Origin: Eutypa lata
Lineage: Eukaryota; Ascomycota; Sordariomycetes; Xylariales; Diatrypaceae
DNA length: 64,000 nt
Reading direction: 5' to 3'
Assembly (NCBI GenBank): GCA_022661535.1
Contig: JAKULF010000007.1
Location: forward strand, 620,001 to 684,000
The notes under the pieces are model-generated. The model made no database searches and was not told the DNA's origin. It worked only from the letters and a program-made list of their open reading frames with translations. Position 1 is the stretch's first letter, and every line of letters starts with the position of its first letter. The position numbers and the translations under genes are program-made. Shown in pieces: positions 32,701-47,137 of this stretch.

Positions 32701-34191
32701 TCACCTTCTCCTACCTGTAGGAGTAATCGGTAGTCCCCGCCTTCTACGCGCAAACCGATTCAAAACCCTCGCTTCGGTCATGAGGCCCGCCCTCTCAAGG
32801 AGGTCGAAGACATCATACCAGCCGATGGTGGGGTCTATGGGCGCAGCACACGCGTAGACGACGGGAAGCACGTCCTCAGGGGTACCGGACGCGAACTCGC
32901 AAAGGCCGACCACGACCTTAGCCCAAGCACACACCTCGTCCGGATCGAAGCTGCCGGCCGCCTGCCGGAACTCGATCGTCCGCTTGTTGCCCTCGACATC
33001 GTAGAGGCCGTCGATGTAGGCGTTGAAGTTGTAAGCGAGGCGCGGGCCGCGGTAGCTGCTCAGCAGCTCCGCCACGGTCTCGACGTCGTTGGCTCGCAGG
33101 AGCTCGCGCACGCCGTCGTTGAGGGCCGTAGGTTGCGGGTAGGGCTGGCCGGCGCCGATGGCTGGCAGCCTGCCCTCGCGGATCTCAATGTCGATCAGGT
33201 CTTGCCAGAACTGGTCGTTGCGTGTGTATCCGCCCAGCGAGTTACGGGGGCCGAGCCCGTCCGCTTCGGCGTCGTTCGGGGGGTTCGTCGTCGGCATGTT
33301 GTCTGGGTTGTTGTTGGCTGCCCGGTTCAGGCAACGGAACATGCCCCCGACCGGCGGACAACACCCACACCACCCATCTAGTCGTCCCCGGCGTGGTTGA
33401 GGTAGGGGAGCTGGCTCATCCTCGGGGGGGAATGCTAATTCCGCCTCCACCGTCGCGGCCGTGGAACCGGTCGCCAGACGTGAGAACATCGAAGGAGCAC
33501 GACAGAAGTCGTTGTCGCGGCGGCTATCGGGGTGGAGCTGGACTATCAGCCCATCCGCGGCGTAGATGAGAGCGGCGATTTGTCGCAATCTCTCGAGGGG
33601 AATCCAGTCAGTGCCGATTCCCCAGTGGACGTGAAGACCGCACGCATCGGTGGTAGAAACCCACAGCCTGTTGGTCAAGAACTGACAAACTCGGCGGAGC
33701 TCTTCCATGCCCTGGTCTGTGGCCCACATGGCGGGCGAACATAGTTCGATGCCGCAGAAGCCACGGTCTGGGCCGTCCCATATATCCCTGAGTTCACGAG
33801 GGATGGGGTCTAGGGAGCCGTCCTCCTTTACCGTCCATTGGCGGTAGTTCTGAAGGTGAGATAACGCCTCCGTGTTGAGCTGGTCCTGCGTCGTGTCGAG
33901 GGGTACGACAGCTGCACCGCCTAACTGTAAGCTGGTGGTTAGCAGGTTAAGTAAGCAGATGTTCACGGCCTCTTGGAGGCCATGGGCGTCTCTCAGAGAT
34001 TGCGGAACAACCAAGGGGGAAGCATTTACTGACCAGTTGTACGGTTGAGGACGAATGTAAGACATTTTCGGAACTGGGATTACTCCCCTGTCTTCGTCTT
34101 CCTTTGTCTGGATGATGTAGGCTATGTAGCCCTCCATCTCGACGCCGAAGCTGCTCGGGGTAGCTTGGTTCATGTTTCCCTGTCCGGCCAT
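32701..34191 (-). CDS. Putative amidoligase
   Basis: Single-exon gene of 496 residues in the amidoligase family (glutamate-cysteine-ligase-like fold), ATP-dependent enzymes predicted to form amide or peptide bonds. Motifs: FGVEME (15-20), GIELCSP (147-153), GLHVHWG (185-191) and RTIEFRQ (404-410) followed by the usual hydrophobic helix with Trp. These supply the acidic and histidine residues expected to bind metal and ATP. A low-complexity insert near 245-330 contains WCGCCPP and an Asn-rich run. The ATG at 34191 (CACAATGGC context) is preferred over an in-frame ATG at 34209, which sits in a run of eight A. The interior (about 32850-33750) is markedly GC-rich compared with its two neighbours, so its origin may differ. 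The substrate is unknown; no carrier or peptide partner is adjacent. Confidence 0.82.
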   Translation of the reverse strand: MAGQGNMNQATPSSFGVEMEGYIAYIIQTKEDEDRGVIPVPKMSYIRPQPYNWSVNASPLVVPQSLRDAHGLQEAVNICLLNLLTTSLQLGGAAVVPLDTTQDQLNTEALSHLQNYRQWTVKEDGSLDPIPRELRDIWDGPDRGFCGIELCSPAMWATDQGMEELRRVCQFLTNRLWVSTTDACGLHVHWGIGTDWIPLERLRQIAALIYAADGLIVQLHPDSRRDNDFCRAPSMFSRLATGSTAATVEAELAFPPEDEPAPLPQPRRGRLDGWCGCCPPVGGMFRCLNRAANNNPDNMPTTNPPNDAEADGLGPRNSLGGYTRNDQFWQDLIDIEIREGRLPAIGAGQPYPQPTALNDGVRELLRANDVETVAELLSSYRGPRLAYNFNAYIDGLYDVEGNKRTIEFRQAAGSFDPDEVCAWAKVVVGLCEFASGTPEDVLPVVYACAAPIDPTIGWYDVFDLLERAGLMTEARVLNRFARRRRGLPITPTGRRR

Positions 34192-35988
34192 TGTGTTTTT
34201 TTTACACAAAGGGAGTAAGGAAGGGTTGTTGTTGTTGTTTTTCTAAATGAAGAACTTTTCTTTGGTTGAGGATACGATTGTCTTTGATGTCGGGTTTGTA
34301 AAACGTTAGTGGCTTGACCAAATTCATTGTGAATACAAAGGGCAACGTGGCTATATATAATAACTTTGAACAGAAGAACAATGATATAATGAAATTGTCT
34401 TGGAACAGTCTATACGTTTAAATAACGACAGCAAGTATTAAGATGTGACCATAGTGTTGTTATGATGGGAACAACGTATAGTATGACTGTTTAAATACAA
34501 TATGTGCACACTGAACTCTCCCAAATTTGCCAAGCGAACAGTCGATTTCAACATAGTGGTTGTTATTTCCATAATCAACAGTATTTTCATAAATCTCATT
34601 TAACAGCTTAGTTTCAAACAGCAAATTATAGACAGGTGGTGATAGGAGGTTGCTCCAAATCCATTACACCTGCCCAAGGGACCCAACTCCCAGTATAATT
34701 CATCCTTTCCAGAACTATAGCTACTAAAACTCATATCCATCGCTAGATTTCATCTTAGCTGGGAATCTACAAGGGTGTTCCTTATTCCAATCTTGTCACA
34801 CAGGCAAACCTAGACTTGGATTTTTGCAGTTTCAGAGGTCGAAGAAGCGTGGTTACCATCCGTCTCAGATCTCTACTATTAAACGTACTCATGTAGTATT
34901 GCTGTCCATAATCAAAACTCTTATGCCGACGAAGCAGCATGCAGAACTCCCAGCTAGGTCTGCCAGATATAACTGTCTAACCTCTCATCAACCATGAAGC
35001 TGAATGTTTATAACGCTAGCAAAGATGTGTCGATACAGGTTGAGAGACTTAAAGGCGGTGTCTACCCTTTGCCAGGACGTAGATGTGAGCCATATGAAGA
35101 GCTTTGGAGATCATTAAACTTAGAAAGACAGCCAAAGATATCTATCATTGACATGGTTCATGTTAACTCGAGAAAGTGAAGAAAAATTAGGAGAGAATTG
35201 AGAAATCACTATGCGTTACTACAACGAGATTGGGGAAATCCGTGTGACTAAGATCCAAGGGAAAGAAAGACATGCCTAGAATGATAAGTAAAGCATCTGG
35301 CAGCCATTAACCCACTTGGTGGACTATTCAAGCTCATGTCGACCAAATCGACCACAATCTTGACATCTGCTATTTTGCATGAAATACCGTCCAATATGAA
35401 TACTTGTTGCTCGTTGGATTCTACCAGTCTCTATTGAAAGAATTGATGTATAAGCAAGCACACATCTCCGCGGGAGGTTATGGTCGCACGCCGCTGCTAA
35501 TCTTAGAGCATGATACTACCCTCCTGTATGCAGGATCACCAGTTGTATTTGGAATGACAGCCTTCAGGCGTCGCATAGCTGTAGCAGAAAGACATTCCAC
35601 GAGCCTTATCATGCTAATAGTATAATCTGTCTAGAAAAGTAGAGTCACACGATGACAATGATATAACAGTAGTTGCTGTGAATTTGTAGCATCAATAGCA
35701 ATCGCAGCCTAAAGAAGAAGAAGAAAAATCTTGATTAACAAAGCTAAATACAGAAACTAGCGTGGCTAACACCACAAGACCGAAGCTGGCCGAGACTGGG
35801 CTGCCCTACGGAGTACATATGTAGTAAATTTTCTCAAGGGCGGAGCTACAACTTCGATTAGCGACGTACTTCGTAAGTTAGTGAAGATAGTCTCGGTGCT
35901 GCCCTAGGCAATTGAGCGGCTGTTAACAGCTCGGCATTAGCTCTTTATATCTTTTTCCCTTTAGGAAAGGTTTTAATAGTTACGATTA
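34192..35988. other. Intergenic region with possible gene remnants
   Basis: No confident gene. Two short plus-strand open frames, 34994-35179 (MKLNVYNASKD start, 61 codons) and 35404-35625 (73 codons), have protein-like composition but no recognised family and are separated by stops. They could be fragments of one decayed gene. The amidoligase promoter lies next to 34191. Sequence stays compositionally normal right up to the retrotransposon end near 35989. Confidence 0.4.
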
Positions 35989-36113
35989 TGTGGGTGGGTC
36001 ACGTAATTCGGTCATTAAATAGGTCTCCTTATTATTTAACTTAATAAAAAGACATTTAAAAAATATAATTACAATTATATTTTCATTTTTATTTTATTAT
36101 TATAATATTTTTA
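35989..36113 (+). repeat. Left LTR of the outer element
   Basis: Begins TGTGGGTGGGTCACG and ends TTTTTA. Its first 40 or so bases have normal composition while the rest is RIP-converted. The start is uncertain by several bases. Confidence 0.55.
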
Positions 36114-39100
36114 TTAATAAATAAAAATGAAATTTAAATAATTAAATTTCGTAAATCGTTTTAAAAACTTATTTTATTATTTAAAAATTAAATAAAATAT
36201 TTATATTTTAATTATTTTTTAATTATTTAAAAAAGTATTAAAATTATCGTTTTTATTTTCGTATTAAATCTTTTAATTTTATACGATTTTTTTAATTAAT
36301 TAAATTAATTTATATTTTAAATTAATTAAAAGTTATATTTATTTATTTTTTTATTTTTTTATTAAAAAATTTATTATTTTATAATAATTAAAAGTTATTT
36401 ATATATTTAATTATTACGATTTAAAAAAACGAAAAAAAATTAAAAATTTTTTTTTTTAAAATAAAACGTATTTATTATAAATAAAAATTAAATTTTTAAT
36501 TTAAGTTTTTTTTTTAATATTAATTTACGTTATTTTAACTTTATATAATACCTTTTACTTTATTTATATATTAAATCGATATAATCGCTTTTAAAAAATT
36601 TTATTTATTTATTTTAAATTATTATTTATTTTATTTTTATTAAAATAATTTAATGCTTTTTATTTTTTAATTAAAAAAAATTATAATTATTAATTATTAT
36701 AAATCGAATTATTAATTATTTAAATAATTATATAAAATTTTTTTTTTATATATATTATAATTTTCGTTATAAATTTTAAATTTAAAACGATTTTAATTAA
36801 AGCATTATATATTATTTTAAAATATTTAATTAAAGTTAAAAAGTTTATATAAATAATTAAAAAATACGAAAGTATTTTAATTATTTTCGAATTAACGATT
36901 TAATGTATTAATTTTTTAAAATTAACTTTTAAATTAATAATTTTATTAACTTTTATATTAACTTTTAATAATACTTTATTAATTTTTAAATTATTTATTA
37001 TTAAAATAAATTAATTTATATTTAAAAAACTTTTAAAAAAAGTTTTTAAAAAATATATTAATAATTTAAAGTTATATATAAAAAAATTAAACTTTACGAT
37101 AAAAAGAAAATTAAAAAAATTAAACTTTATTTTTTATTTAAAAATAATTTACGAAATAATATAAAGTTTTAATATTTATAACTTTTTAAATTTAAACGAA
37201 TAAAATATAATTTTTTAAAATTTAATTTTAATAAAAGATTTTTTATTTAAATAAAAACGAACGATATTAAATTCGTTTTAAAAATTAATAATTTTAAACG
37301 TTAATTAAAAAAAAAGCTTTTTATTTTTATAAAACGAATTAATAAATTCTTTTAAAAAATTAACGATTATTAATTAATAAAACTTTAAAATTAAATGTAT
37401 AAATATATATATTTAAATAAAAATTATAAAAATAAAATTTTATAAAATAAAATTATTAATCGTTTATTCGTTAAAAATAAAATTAATAATATTAATAAAA
37501 TAAATAAACGTTATATATTTTATAATATAAAAACATTATTATTTTTTATAAAATAATATTAAATTAAAAAAATAACTTTATTAATAAAATTAAAAAATAT
37601 ATTAAAAAACTTAAATTAATAATTAAAAATATAATTTATAAATTAAAAATAATAATTAAAGAAATAAAAAAAAAAAAAATTTCGATTATATAAAAAGATT
37701 AATAATTTTAAACTTTAATTACTTTATTATTAAAAACTTTTAAATTTATATTTACTTTAAACGTTTAATATAATAAATAAATATATTAATTATTATAATA
37801 AATATATTCGATATAAATATTTTTAATAAATATATAAACGTAATAAATTAATTAACGAAATAAATAAAACGATAATTAATAAAGTTTAAATTCTTTTAAT
37901 TAAAAAAGTATAATTATTTCTTTTATTTAATAAGTTTAACGTAACTTTAATAATTATAAAAACAAAATATACTTTATTTTTATATATTATAATTATAATT
38001 ATAAAAAATATATATTTTTTAATTATTTATATTTAAATTAATTATTTTAAATTATTTATTAAATTCGAAATATTTATAATCGTAATAAATTAATCTTAAA
38101 GTTATTAAAGTTTAAAAAAATATCGAAATTTATTAATATAAAAATTAATTATATAATTAAAAAAAATTTATAAAAACCTTTTAATTTAAATAAAAAATTA
38201 TTAAATATTATTAAAAAATCGTTATTTTTTATTATTATTAAGTTTATATAAAAAACTTAATTTATAATATCTTTTTTATATATAAATATCGATAAAAATA
38301 AAAGTATATTTTAACGAAAATTTATTTTAAATCGACGATTTTCTTTATTTAATTTATTAATTAAATTTTAATATAACTTTATAAATCTTTATAAATATTA
38401 AATTTTATATATATAAAAAGATTATAAAATTATAAAAATAAAATAATATAATTTCGATTTGTATATATAAAAATTACGTTAAAAATCGAATTAATATAAG
38501 TAATTTATTTCGTATAATTTCTTTTTCGAATATTATTTAAAAATAATTTTTAAATTAAAGTTTAATTATAAAAGTTTAATTTAATAAATAACTTAAATTA
38601 TTTACGAAAAAACATAAACTTAAAATATTATTAAAATATCGTTTTTTAATATTTATATTATACTTTATTTATATATATATTAATATAAATAAGTTTAATT
38701 TTATTAATTAAATTAAAAATAATAATAATTAAACTTTTTTCGAATTTATTAATAAAAAAATAAACGATATATTTATATATAAATATTTTATTAATTATAA
38801 ATCTTTATTAAAGTTAATTAATTTTAATGTTATTATTAAATTAAAATTTAAAAAACTTAAACTTTAAGAAAAATATAAATTAAAAATAATTAATAATAAT
38901 ATTTCCTTAATTAATTATTACGTAATCTTTCTCTTTATTATTAATAAAATTTTATTAATAATTAAAGCTTTTATTATAAATATAAATAAATCTTACGATT
39001 TATTATTAAGCAAAAGTTAATTACGACGAAATTTCGTTAATATTAATTTTAAAATTAAATGCTTTATTTTTATTAAAATCGATAAGTAATTTTATATTCT

Positions 39101-42100
39101 TTTAATAAAATTTACGATTACGATTAATTTAATTTTAATAAAAAAAAATTAATTTATAAAAAAATAACTCGATTAATTTTTATAAAAAATATAAATTCGA
39201 AATTATTTAATATAAAAAATAATAATTTTTTAAATAATAACGATTTAAATTTTTAAAAAAAAAATATTATTATAAATTAATAAAGAAATTATTTAATATC
39301 GTTAAATACGTCGTTATATAAAATCGAAAACGTTAAACTTAATTAAAAAATTAAAAAAAAAGCTTAAAATAAAGTTAAGCTTTTATAAATTATAACTTTA
39401 TAACTTATAATATTATTATTTAAATTTAATTAAAACGAGTTATATTTATTAAATTTATTATTATTATTTCGAATTTTTTTATATTATTAATTTTTTATTT
39501 TTAATTTTTTAATTTAAAAAGAAAAATAAATCGTTATATTATTACTTTCGTTACGTTTATTTTTATTAAATAAAGTTTATTAAAAACGAATTTATAAATT
39601 ATAAATTAAATTTTTAATTTATATTTAAATATTAATAATTAAACTTAAATATTTATTTAAATACTTTTTTTTTTATATATTAAAAAATAAATTTAATAAA
39701 TTTTTTTTAATTATTTTTTTTAATTTAAAATTAAAATCGTTAATAAAAAAAACGTTAATAATTTTCTTTAATAATAATTTATTTTTACTTTTTATTTTTT
39801 TTATTATATATTATAATTTCGATTATTTTATTTAAAATTCGAAAATTTTACGTTAAACGAAATTAATAATAAGTTTACTTTTTATATTATTATATTTTCT
39901 TATAAATATTATTAATAATTAAAGTAAAATTAATTTAATTTTAAACGATATTAATAATAAAATATTAACTTTTAATATTATATTATATAATAAAAGCTTT
40001 AAAAAAAGTTTTAAATTTTATTTAAAAAACGAAAAAAAAATATTATATATAATTAATATAAATTTAAGTTTATATAAATTAAAATTATAAATTTATTTTT
40101 ATAAAGTTATTATTAAATTTTTTATTATAACTTTTTAACTTTAAATTATAACTTAAATAAATTCGAAACGATTAATTATAAATCGAAAATTATAATAAAA
40201 ACTTTTATTAAATAACTTTTAATTTATAATTAACGATTAATTTAATAAATTTAAAATTATTATTAAATTAATAATAAATATATTAAAAAGATAAACTTTA
40301 ATTAAACGATTATATTATATTTAATATAATTATTTTATTAAATCGCTTAACGATATTTAAAGTATAAATTTAAGTAAACATTTTATTATTATTAATAAAA
40401 ACATTAAACTTTTTCGATTAAAATAACTTAAGTATATTTTTAATAAAAATAAATTTATTAATAAAGTTTATTTTTAAATAAAAAAAATTAAATTTATATA
40501 TTTAAAGTTAAATAAATAAAATATATATTTTTAATTTTCGTTAAATAAAAATAAAAATTATTAAATCGTTTAAAATTATAAATTAATTAATTTCGTTACG
40601 ATTAAACTTTAATAACCGATTTATAATCAAAATGATATATTTAATATTTTATTTTAAAAAAAATATAAAAATTTTAATTAAAATAACGCTTTTTATAAAT
40701 ATTAATTAATTAATATTTAAAAAATCGATTAATTTAAAACTTTATTTATTAATTTTAATAATTAATAATTTAATATTTAAATATTATAAAAAATAATTAA
40801 ATTAACGTATATATATTATACTTTAAATAATTTAAAATTTAAAAAATAATTATTATTTAATAAAGCGAAAACTTAAAAATCGATATTATTTATATTAATA
40901 AATTATTATTTCGATTAAAGTATTTCTTTTAACGTATTTATTAATAATTATAATATTTTCGTTAAAAGTTTTAATAAAATATTTAATTTTTATTATTATT
41001 ATTATTTTTTTTATTTAAACTTTATACTTATTAATATAATATTTAAAAAAAAATTTCTTATTTACGAATTTAATTAAAGCTTTAAAGTTTAAACTTTTTT
41101 AAAAAAAATTTAATTATTAAATAAATATCGAAATCGATTTAAAAATTAATTTTTAATTAAAAATTATTTTAAAAATTAAAAAAAAATTAAAGAAATTTCT
41201 TTATTTAATTTTTTATTTACGTATTTATATATTTAATTATATAAATTTTATTAAAATCTTTAAAAACGTTTATATTAAATTTATTTAAAAAAAAACTTTT
41301 TTTAAAAAAAAATTAATATAACGAAAAGTTATTTTAAAATTCTTTTTTTAAAAAAAAAGCTTAAAAGCAAGCATTTATTATTATATATTATGAAATTTAA
41401 AAACGAATTATTAAAAATTTAAATATTAATTAATAATATTATTTAATAATTAATATATCGTTAATAAAAATAAAAAGATTTTTTTTTTAATTTATCGATT
41501 AATTAATAAAAACCGTTATAATAAATACGTTAATACTTTTAATTAACATTTTAATATTTCTTTTATTTAAATTTTTAAACGTAAAAATTAAATATATTAT
41601 TATAAAAAAAGCTTTAAAAATTATAAAATACTTTATTAAATATAAATAAATAATAATTAAATTACTTTATTTTATTATATTATATATTAATTATTTAAAT
41701 TTTTTTTAAATATTTAATATAAAAATAAATATACATAAAAGGATTTTTATTTAAATTAAAAAATTAAGTAAATATTAATTTATTATTTATTATAAATTAA
41801 ATATTATTAAAATTATTAAAATTATAAACGAATTTTCGAAATTAATTAAATTTACTTATTAATTAATTATTAAATTCGATATTAAAAAGCTTTTCTTTTT
41901 TATATCGATTATAAAATAAATTTAAAAGAAATCTTTTAATTAACTTAATTTTTAATCGATTTATATATTACTTTTTTTCGAATTATTAAATAATAATAAT
42001 TTTATAATTAATATAATAAAAATTAAATAAATCTTTAAGTTATTTATAAAGTTATATATAAAAATTAAATAATATAACGATTTAATTCGTTATTTAATTT

Positions 42101-45100
42101 TAAAACTTAAATTCGTTAAATAGTTTATTATTAATTAACGATATTTATTTATTAAAAATATAATTAAATATTATATTATTAATAATTTTTTATTTCGATT
42201 AAAAAGTAATAATAATATAATAAAATATATTTTATTTAATAAAGTTAATTTAACTTTTTTATAAATATATAATAAATATAATTATTATATTATAATAAAT
42301 ATAATTATTATATTATAATAATTATTTTAAAAAATTTAATTTATAACTTTTAATAATTTATATAATATTTAAATATTATTAAGTATTATTAACGTTATTA
42401 TATATATAACGAAATTAAATCGAAACTTTTTTTAATCGTTAAATTAAAACGAATAATTTTAATAAAGTTATAAAACTTAATCGATATAAATTTTATAAGC
42501 TTTTTCGTTTTTATTAAAATAAATAAAGTTAAATATATATTAATAATAATCGATTATTTTACTCGATTTATTTTTAAAATAATAATTAATAAAGCATTTT
42601 AATTTAACGTTTTTAAGTTTTAAAAATTTTTATATAATATTTTCGAATGTTTTTAATAAATATATATTAATAATAATTATTATTTTAAATACTTTTTTAA
42701 TTAAAGCATTTTTTAATTATTAAAAATTAAAGCTTATTTATAATTCGATTTACTTAAAATAATTTTACGAAATAATTAAAAAGATAATTAAATTAATTAT
42801 TATTTAATTATATAAATAAATATTTAATATTAAATATAAAAAACTAAACCGATAATTTAATACTTTATTTAAAATATTTATTAAAATTAATTTACGAATA
42901 ATAAAAGATTATAATTTATTTATTTTATAAATTATATTTAATTAAAAAATAAAACTTATAATCGAAATTTTAAATTATAATAATTTAATAATTATTATTA
43001 ATAAATTCGATAAAAAAAAATATATTAATTAACGAAAAAAATATAAATTAATAATATAAAGATTTTTAATAAAAAAAAATATATATTAAAATTTAAATAT
43101 TATATATAAATATTAAAAAGAAAATTAAATGTAAAAATACATTAAAAATCGAAATCGACGAATACGATAATTTTAAAAAAATAAACTTAAATTTAATATA
43201 AACGACGATTTTAAAATCTTAAAATTATTATTTATTTAAATCGAATTATTAAAAATATATTAAATTATATTTAATATTTTAATAAAAGTTATTAATTTTA
43301 TTAAAAAAAGTAAACTTTATAAAGTTTATATTAATAATTATAAACGTTTTAAATAAAATATTTTATTTAATATTATATATTAATGAAAAAATACGATTAT
43401 GAAACGAATAAAAAAAATATTAATAAAAACGATTAATTTAAATATTTATTATTTAAATAAAAAAAAAGAAAAAATTAATTTTAAACTTTAAATTAAAAAG
43501 TTAAAAAGTAATCTTTAATTAAAAAATAAAAACAATAAATAAAAAATCGAAATAACGAATATTAAAGTTTTTTAATTATATTTTTTTATATTATTATTAT
43601 TTTTTTATAATTATTTTATTAATTTTTAATCGATATTATTAAAAAAGTTTAAAAAAATAAATAATTAATATATAAAAAGTACTTTTTAAAAAAAAATTAT
43701 ATACTTTTTTATATTATTATTAATGCGTTTATTTTATTAGTTTTATTTAATAATTAACTTATTTTTAATAATCTTTTTTAATAATTTAATTTTTTATAAT
43801 TTTTTTTTTTACTTTTTTAATAATTAATTTTTAATTTTTTAAATATTTAATTTTTAAATAATTAATATTAATTATTTAAATCGTAAAGATTAAAATTTAT
43901 AAAATCTTTATTAATTTAACGATTTTATTACTTAAAATGCCTTTTAAAAAAGTAATATTAATGCTTATAAAATTAAAACGAATTAATATTATAATTTTTA
44001 TTATTAAAATAAATATAATTTATTTAAATAACGAAAAACGAATTTAAATTATTATTATATTTAATAATTAAAAGAAATTATATATATTAAAGATTATACT
44101 TTATTTATAATAATATTTTAAATTAATTAAAAAAAAATTAACGATAATTCTTTTTATATTTTTAATATAAATTAATTAATTATATTTTATATTATTCGCT
44201 TTAAAGCTTTAAATAAAAACTTATTATTTTTTAAAGAAAATTATTTAATTAATTATATCGAAGATATTTTTTAAATTAAATTTCGAAAAGTTTAAAATTT
44301 TAAAATTTAAATTAAACGAAATAATTTAATAATTTATATTAATTTTTACTTAATCGCTTTTAATTCGAATAAAAAAAACGATAATAATTAAATAAAAATT
44401 AAATAATTATATATTATAATTTAATTAAATAATTTATATAATTAAAATTATTAATAATTATATAAATTATAATAAAAAATAATATTTATAAATATAATTT
44501 TTAATAAGTTTTTATAAAAAGTTATTTTTATATTAAAATAATATTTTTCTTTAATGTATTTTTTTTTATAAATTAAAAAGTTTATTAATACGTATAATTA
44601 AATATATTATATTTAAAACTTAAAAATATAAAAATTATTTAAGTATTTTTTATTAAGAAAATAATAATCGTTAATGATTTACTTAAATATAAAGTTTTAA
44701 ATATATTTATTAAAATTCTTTATTTATATTTAAAACTTAATACGAAAACTTTAAAAATTATTACGAATTTTAAATATTAAAAGAAATATAAATTATAATT
44801 AATATTAAATTAAAAATTAAAATTTAATAATTAAGTTTAAAATTAATAAAATAATTTAAATTAAATTTAAATAAAGTTTTTAAATAAATTAATTAATAAA
44901 GTTAATAATATAATAAATAATATTTTTATTTTAAAAAATTATTTTAATACGTTATAATTATAAAAGCTTTTAATAAAGTAATAAAATTTAAATAATCGTA
45001 TTATTAAATTAAAATCGAAATTATTTTTAAACGATAAAAAATTATTATTTAATAATAATATAAATAACTTAATTAATAAAATAAAAAGATTTATAAAAAA

Positions 45101-45712
45101 AAATCCTATTTATATTATTACTTTAAACGATAAATATAAAAAGAAAATTCTTTAATTATTCGAAAATATTAATATTTTAATTAAAAATAATAATATTTTA
45201 ATATAAAAATATAAAAAGTTAAAAAATTAAATAATTTCGTTAAATTTATACGTAAATTAAATATTAAATAAAATCGAAAAGTTAATTAACGATATTATTA
45301 CTTTATATAAAAAAAGTTAAAATTTTAAAAGTTAATAAGTTATTAAAAAAACATTTAATAATTTCGTTATTATAAAATATAAAAAATTAAATATTTTATT
45401 TCGTAAGTATTATATTAATTATAAAAAGTTTATAATTATTTATTAAAACCTTTAAACGAATACGTTATATAAAAAAATATCGAATTAAAAAGTATTTATA
45501 AATTTATAAAAAATTATTAATAAAGATTATTTAAATTTAATTAATAAAAGTATTATTAATTTTATTATTTAATTTAAAAAATAAAAAAAGAAATTCGTTA
45601 TATTAAAAAAAAAATCGTTAATATTAAAAAATCTTTTATTAAAATTTAATTAATTAAAACGTTTACTTTTTATAATTAAAATAAAATCGTTAAAATTATT
45701 AAAAATCGAATT

Positions 45713-45870
45713 TATTACGATATTAAAGATTAATTTAAAGTTATAATTACGGTTTTATAACGTTATATATAAATTAACGAAACGGTATTTATAATTTAAA
45801 CTTTTTTTTTTTTTTTTTATATAATAATAATATATTTATTTATTATATAAAGTTATTTAATATTATAATA
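45713..45870 (+). repeat. Left LTR of the middle element
   Basis: 158 bp, starting TATTACGATATTAAAG and ending ATTATAATA, with an internal T16 run. It matches 60209-60365 apart from C/T and G/A changes and one T. Confidence 0.75.
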
Positions 45871-47103
45871 ATTTATTATATTTATTTAAAAAATAATTAA
45901 TTTAATTATTATTTTAAGTTTTTTTTTTTAAAAACGTATTAATATTAAAACATTATTTTTTTATTATAAACTTAGTTTTTAATAATAATAAAGAAATTAT
46001 TATTATTATTATTAATATTTTTTTATAATTTTTTATTTTATTTTATATATTAAAAAACGTTTAAAGCGATTATATAACGATTTAAAATTATTTATACGTA
46101 AATAATAATTAAAGGATTTTTTAAAAACGCGTTATAATAACGTTTAACGATTACGTAAAAAAATTAAACTATAAAATCGTTAAATATAAACGTTAAATTA
46201 ACGGCGACGAAACGAAATATAAAATAAAAGATTTTAATATAATATTAACGAAGTATAAGCTTAATAATTTTTAAATTTCTTTAGCTTAAATTTATTTTAT
46301 AACTTAAATCGCTTTTTTTACGTAATTAATTATTTTAATCGTTTATATATTAACGATAACTTAGCTTAATATAATATATTTTATTTAACTTTTTATATAA
46401 ATATTAAATTTTATATCATAAACGTTTTAAAAATAATACGATATTATTTCGATTAAACGGCTTAAAAGTAACGACTTTTTTATATTTAAAAAAAACGTTA
46501 AGTTATTTAAAAATCGTTAAAAAAATATATTAATTAAAAGTTATATATTAATATTAAGTTTTTTATTAATAAACGATTTTATTTAATAATAAAAAATTAC
46601 GTTTTATTCGTAATTTAATATTTTAACGATAACGTTTTTATTTAAATTTAAAATATAATAAATATTATAATAATTAATTTAAATAACGTTAAAAAATAAC
46701 CGGTTAATTAACGTAACGTTAACGATATATTAATTTACTTTAATTAAGTTTATATTACGATAAACGTAATATCGTTAATTTATAAAAGATTTTAAAACTT
46801 AACGTAAAGCTTAAAAACTTTTATTAAATTTATTAATAAGTTTATTAAATTTATAAATTAATATAATTAATTTAATTATTTACGAATAATAATTTTAAAA
46901 AATAAAGTAAACGGCGTATTATATAATGTTTTCGTTTTAATAATAAATCGTTTTAATTTTAATGAAATAATTTATTAAATTAATTTTTTTAAAAGATTAT
47001 CGAATAATATAAAAGATAAAATTTATTATAAATAATAATATAAAACATTATAACTTTATTTATATTTATAATTTTATTTATTAAGATAATTTTTTATTTA
47101 AAG

Positions 47104-47137
<34 letters not shown>

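Noticed and set aside
33133..33744. Several plus-strand open frames
   Set aside because: These are antisense shadows of the GC-rich amidoligase gene, where stops are rare on both strands.
42268..42320. Tandem copies of an ATAAATATAATTATTAT-like unit
   Set aside because: Two copies of an AT-only unit inside RIP-mutated sequence; not distinguishable from low complexity.
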